Shown piece by piece: positions 5,713 to 7,150 of a stretch of DNA of 7,150 bases. The notes under the pieces are model-generated. The model saw only the letters and a program-made list of their open reading frames with translations, ran no database searches and was not told the origin of the DNA. The translations under genes and the position numbers were made by a program. The DNA is from Robiginitomaculum sp. GTDB taxonomy: Bacteria > Pseudomonadota > Alphaproteobacteria > Caulobacterales > Maricaulaceae. Each line of letters opens with the position of its first letter. Position 1 is the stretch's first letter. The stretch spans positions 1,009-8,158 of the forward strand of contig NVVO01000053.1 of assembly GCA_002733385.1 (NCBI GenBank), written 5' to 3'.

Positions 5713-6945
5713 TCAAGAATGCCACAAACAATCTGTTGGCACTGCCCACATGTTTTTGCCAAAAGGTATAATGTCATTTCCTGAATAGAGCACAATTCCG
5801 TAGAACGGTTTATTGTCAGTTATTAGGTTGTCGGCAAACCAGCGCATGTGTTTGAAATCGTCACTTCTTACAGTTAAGCCTGCCTTGACTTCGATGCCGA
5901 TAAAACCACCATCTTCATCATCTATAAGAAAATCAATTTCTCGTTTTTCATTATCCCGATAATGGTACATGACGAACCGTCCATCGCTTACATCTATCTG
6001 TGCCTGTAGCTCACAATAAACAAATGTTTCAGCGAGTTTCCCGGTCTGGTCGTCATTGAGGTTTTTGGGGTTTCCCGAATACCGTAACAAAGAGGCCATA
6101 AGACCTGAATCCGTCATAAATAATTTATCGCGTTTTCCGACACGGGCATAATCAGTAGTCGTCCATGCGGGCAATCGTTCAATCAAAAATAATGTTTGCA
6201 GGGCGCTTAAGTAATTTTCCAAAGTTGGTCGTCTGATGGACAGTGCCGACCTAATAGCGCTAGTGTCCATAAACTTACTTGACCAAGCGGCAATGACCTG
6301 GAGGAGTTTCTGCATGGAATCGTGTTTGCGTATGTTGGCCACATCTGCGAGATCACGAGATAAAATTGCTGTTATGTAATCTTGGTGCCATCTGCGCTGT
6401 TCTCTAGTATTTAGTGGCTGTACTTCGGGATAACCGCCCCGTAAAGCGCGGCTTAATAAATCGTGTTTAGTAAAATTAGTGTCTGGTCGGGACATTTTTT
6501 TTGCAAGTATTCTTTCGAGAAAATCAGGCTGTGCTCCATTCATTTCTCCTTGTGTGAATGGGCGTAGGCGTATTCTGCGGATGCGCCCTGCTAAAGATTC
6601 TTGAACATGTGGTAATGACGGTATGTGAGCGGAGCCTGTGAGCAAGAATTGTCCCGACCTGGTGTCATTATCAACAATACGCTTTATTTCAGGGATTAAA
6701 TCAGGAGCACGTTGAACCTCATCAATAATCATCATTGAGTGCTCTGTTTGCAAAAATGCCTTTAGATCATTTGCAACAGATTCGCGCATCGCTATATCGT
6801 CTAATGTTCTATATACGGTATCTCCCTTTAGGTGCCGTGCTAAGGTCGTTTTTCCGCACTGGCGTGCGCCTTCCACCATCAACACACGCCGTGTCTTCCG
6901 GGCTTCATTTATGAGTGGGTATTGCCACCTTGGTATTAAGTTCAT
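5713..6945 (-). CDS. AAA_14/DUF4143-type ATP-binding protein with PD-(D/E)XK-like C-terminus
   Basis: This protein of about 410 residues has the layout of the widespread AAA_14 plus DUF4143 ATPases, whose cellular role is poorly known. Numbering from GTG 6954, it shows Walker A GARQCGKTT (29-37, Lys35), Walker B MMIIDE (74-79), a sensor-like FLLTGSA (103-109) and the SLAGRIRRIRL element (120-130). The DUF4143-like part has RGGYPEV and DYITAILSRDL (173-202), a winged-helix-like stretch (about 210-262) and a C-terminal module with Glu309, EIDFLI (Asp341) and IEVKAG (Glu355, Lys357), which fits a PD-(D/E)XK nuclease core. It is full length with no broken motif. The frame opens at GTG 6954, but ATG 6945 (MNLIPRW) is preferred as nearer the family start, though its ribosome site is weak. 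As a cargo gene beside an integrase it might have an element-maintenance or defence role (speculative). Confidence 0.88.
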   Translation of the reverse strand: MNLIPRWQYPLINEARKTRRVLMVEGARQCGKTTLARHLKGDTVYRTLDDIAMRESVANDLKAFLQTEHSMMIIDEVQRAPDLIPEIKRIVDNDTRSGQFLLTGSAHIPSLPHVQESLAGRIRRIRLRPFTQGEMNGAQPDFLERILAKKMSRPDTNFTKHDLLSRALRGGYPEVQPLNTREQRRWHQDYITAILSRDLADVANIRKHDSMQKLLQVIAAWSSKFMDTSAIRSALSIRRPTLENYLSALQTLFLIERLPAWTTTDYARVGKRDKLFMTDSGLMASLLRYSGNPKNLNDDQTGKLAETFVYCELQAQIDVSDGRFVMYHYRDNEKREIDFLIDDEDGGFIGIEVKAGLTVRSDDFKHMRWFADNLITDNKPFYGIVLYSGNDIIPFGKNMWAVPTDCLWHS

Positions 6946-6951
6946 GTTGTC

Positions 6952-7020
6952 CACTATATTGCTATTTCACACCTCACTATTTTTATAGTAGGCAGGTCAC
7001 TATTTGTATAGTAGAATGTT
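6952..7020. repeat. Phased 23-bp repeats with inverted-repeat cores upstream of the ATPase gene
   Basis: CACTAT occurs at 6952, 6975 and 6998, exactly 23 bases apart. The second and third units share 17 of 18 bases (6974-6991 and 6997-7014), and each contains the inverted repeat ACTAT-N4-ATAGT. The first unit is degenerate beyond CACTAT and overlaps the GTG start option. The third covers the -10 box of the predicted promoter. This is the arrangement of a cooperative repressor operator; the protein that binds is unknown and may be the ATPase itself or a gene outside the window. Confidence 0.6.
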
Positions 7021-7033
7021 CTCAAAAGTTCAA
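7005..7033 (-). promoter_or_regulatory. Sigma70-like promoter of the ATPase gene
   Basis: On the minus strand TTGAAC (7028-7033), a 17-base spacer and TATACA (7005-7010) form a plausible promoter. The -10 box lies inside a repeat unit, so binding there should block transcription. A second TATAAA at 6982-6987 lies in the other unit but lacks a good -35 box. Confidence 0.45.
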
Positions 7034-7051
7034 ATTCATTTTAAATATTTA

Positions 7052-7150
7052 GGGCTGTCCTAGATAACTAGTTCAAATACTTCTTAACCCATTGAGTTAA
7101 CAGTCTTTTTTGTGTCAGTGGGTCTGGGTTATTAAAACGCCACTCACATT
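7052..7150 (-). mobile_element. End of an insertion sequence, possibly IS1595-like (continues past window)
   Basis: The sequence starting GGGCTGTCCTAGATAACTAG at 7052 looks like the terminal repeat of an insertion sequence, and immediately inside it an open frame on the minus strand ends. The family call rests on memory of IS1595/IS1016-like ends and C-termini and cannot be confirmed here. The opposite end and any target duplication are outside the window. The boundary lies about 19 bases beyond the ATPase gene's -35 box, so the insertion may have separated that gene from its former upstream neighbour. Confidence 0.45.
7068..7150 (-). CDS. Transposase C-terminus (partial), possibly IS1595 family
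   Basis: The minus-strand frame is open from the right edge to a TAG at 7068-7070 and gives about 26 residues beginning CEWRFNNPDP and ending QWVKKYLN. The ECEFRFN/CEWRFN-type motif close to the C-terminus recalls IS1016-like members of the IS1595 family of DDE transposases. The stop lies within the presumed terminal repeat, as often seen in compact insertion sequences. The fragment is too short to judge whether the transposase is intact. Confidence 0.5.
   Translation of the reverse strand, partial: CEWRFNNPDPLTQKRLLTQWVKKYLN

Noticed and set aside
7084..7110. TTAAC/GTTAA hairpin followed by T run, terminator-like on the plus strand
   Set aside because: The stem is a weak five bp, no plus-strand gene precedes it, and the stretch is better explained as transposase coding sequence on the minus strand.
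1..7150. CRISPR array or rRNA genes
   Set aside because: No regularly spaced repeat-spacer pattern and no rRNA-like sequence was seen; the only phased repeats are the three 23-bp units before the ATPase gene.

Overview
This window most likely comes from a Gram-negative bacterium of the Pseudomonadota, probably an alphaproteobacterium. The reasons are the style of the two-component genes, a Sec-type signal peptide, a tRNA remnant that encodes its own CCA end, and sigma70-like promoter elements. The species cannot be named from the sequence alone. The left 4.2 kb looks like chromosomal backbone carrying one small transposon. From about 4254 to the right edge the sequence is accessory DNA: an integrative element with its attachment site, and then the end of an insertion sequence.

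Backbone (1-4253). The window opens inside a NarL/FixJ-type response regulator (stop at 346-348). It faces a convergent 631-residue histidine kinase (626-2521, minus) with an eight-helix membrane region, a periplasmic sensor domain and a HisKA_3/HATPase core. The two are probably a signalling pair. A 275-bp MITE-like element (348-622) with 32-bp terminal inverted repeats sits between them. It inserted at the TA of the regulator's TAG stop codon; without it the two stop codons would abut with no spacer. Upstream of the kinase are a hairpin terminator (2605-2637) and a gene for a secreted, cysteine-containing beta-sandwich protein (2697-3338, minus). The kinase and the secreted protein share an exact 11-bp upstream motif, and their extracytoplasmic domains look alike, so they may form one sensing module. 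Next is an unrecognised four-helix membrane protein (3504-4130, minus) with a good promoter.

Accessory part (4254-7150). A 45-bp piece matching the 3' part of a tRNA-Thr(GGU), from anticodon loop to CCA, lies on the minus strand at 4254-4298. This is the signature of a tyrosine-recombinase attachment site. It is followed by three GCACTTA repeats, candidate integrase arm sites, and by a full integrase gene (4470-5681, plus). The intact tRNA-Thr is predicted beyond the right edge. Convergent with the integrase is an AAA_14/DUF4143-type ATPase with a PD-(D/E)XK-like C-terminus (5713-6945, minus). Its promoter is overlaid by phased 23-bp repeats containing inverted-repeat cores, probably an operator. 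At the right edge (7052-7150) is what looks like the end of an IS1595-like insertion sequence, with the last 26 or so residues of its transposase on the minus strand.

No CRISPR array, rRNA or complete tRNA is visible. The most notable points are the MITE placed exactly in the stop codon, the tRNA-Thr attachment site with its arm repeats, the phased operator in front of the ATPase, and the motif shared by kinase and secreted protein.
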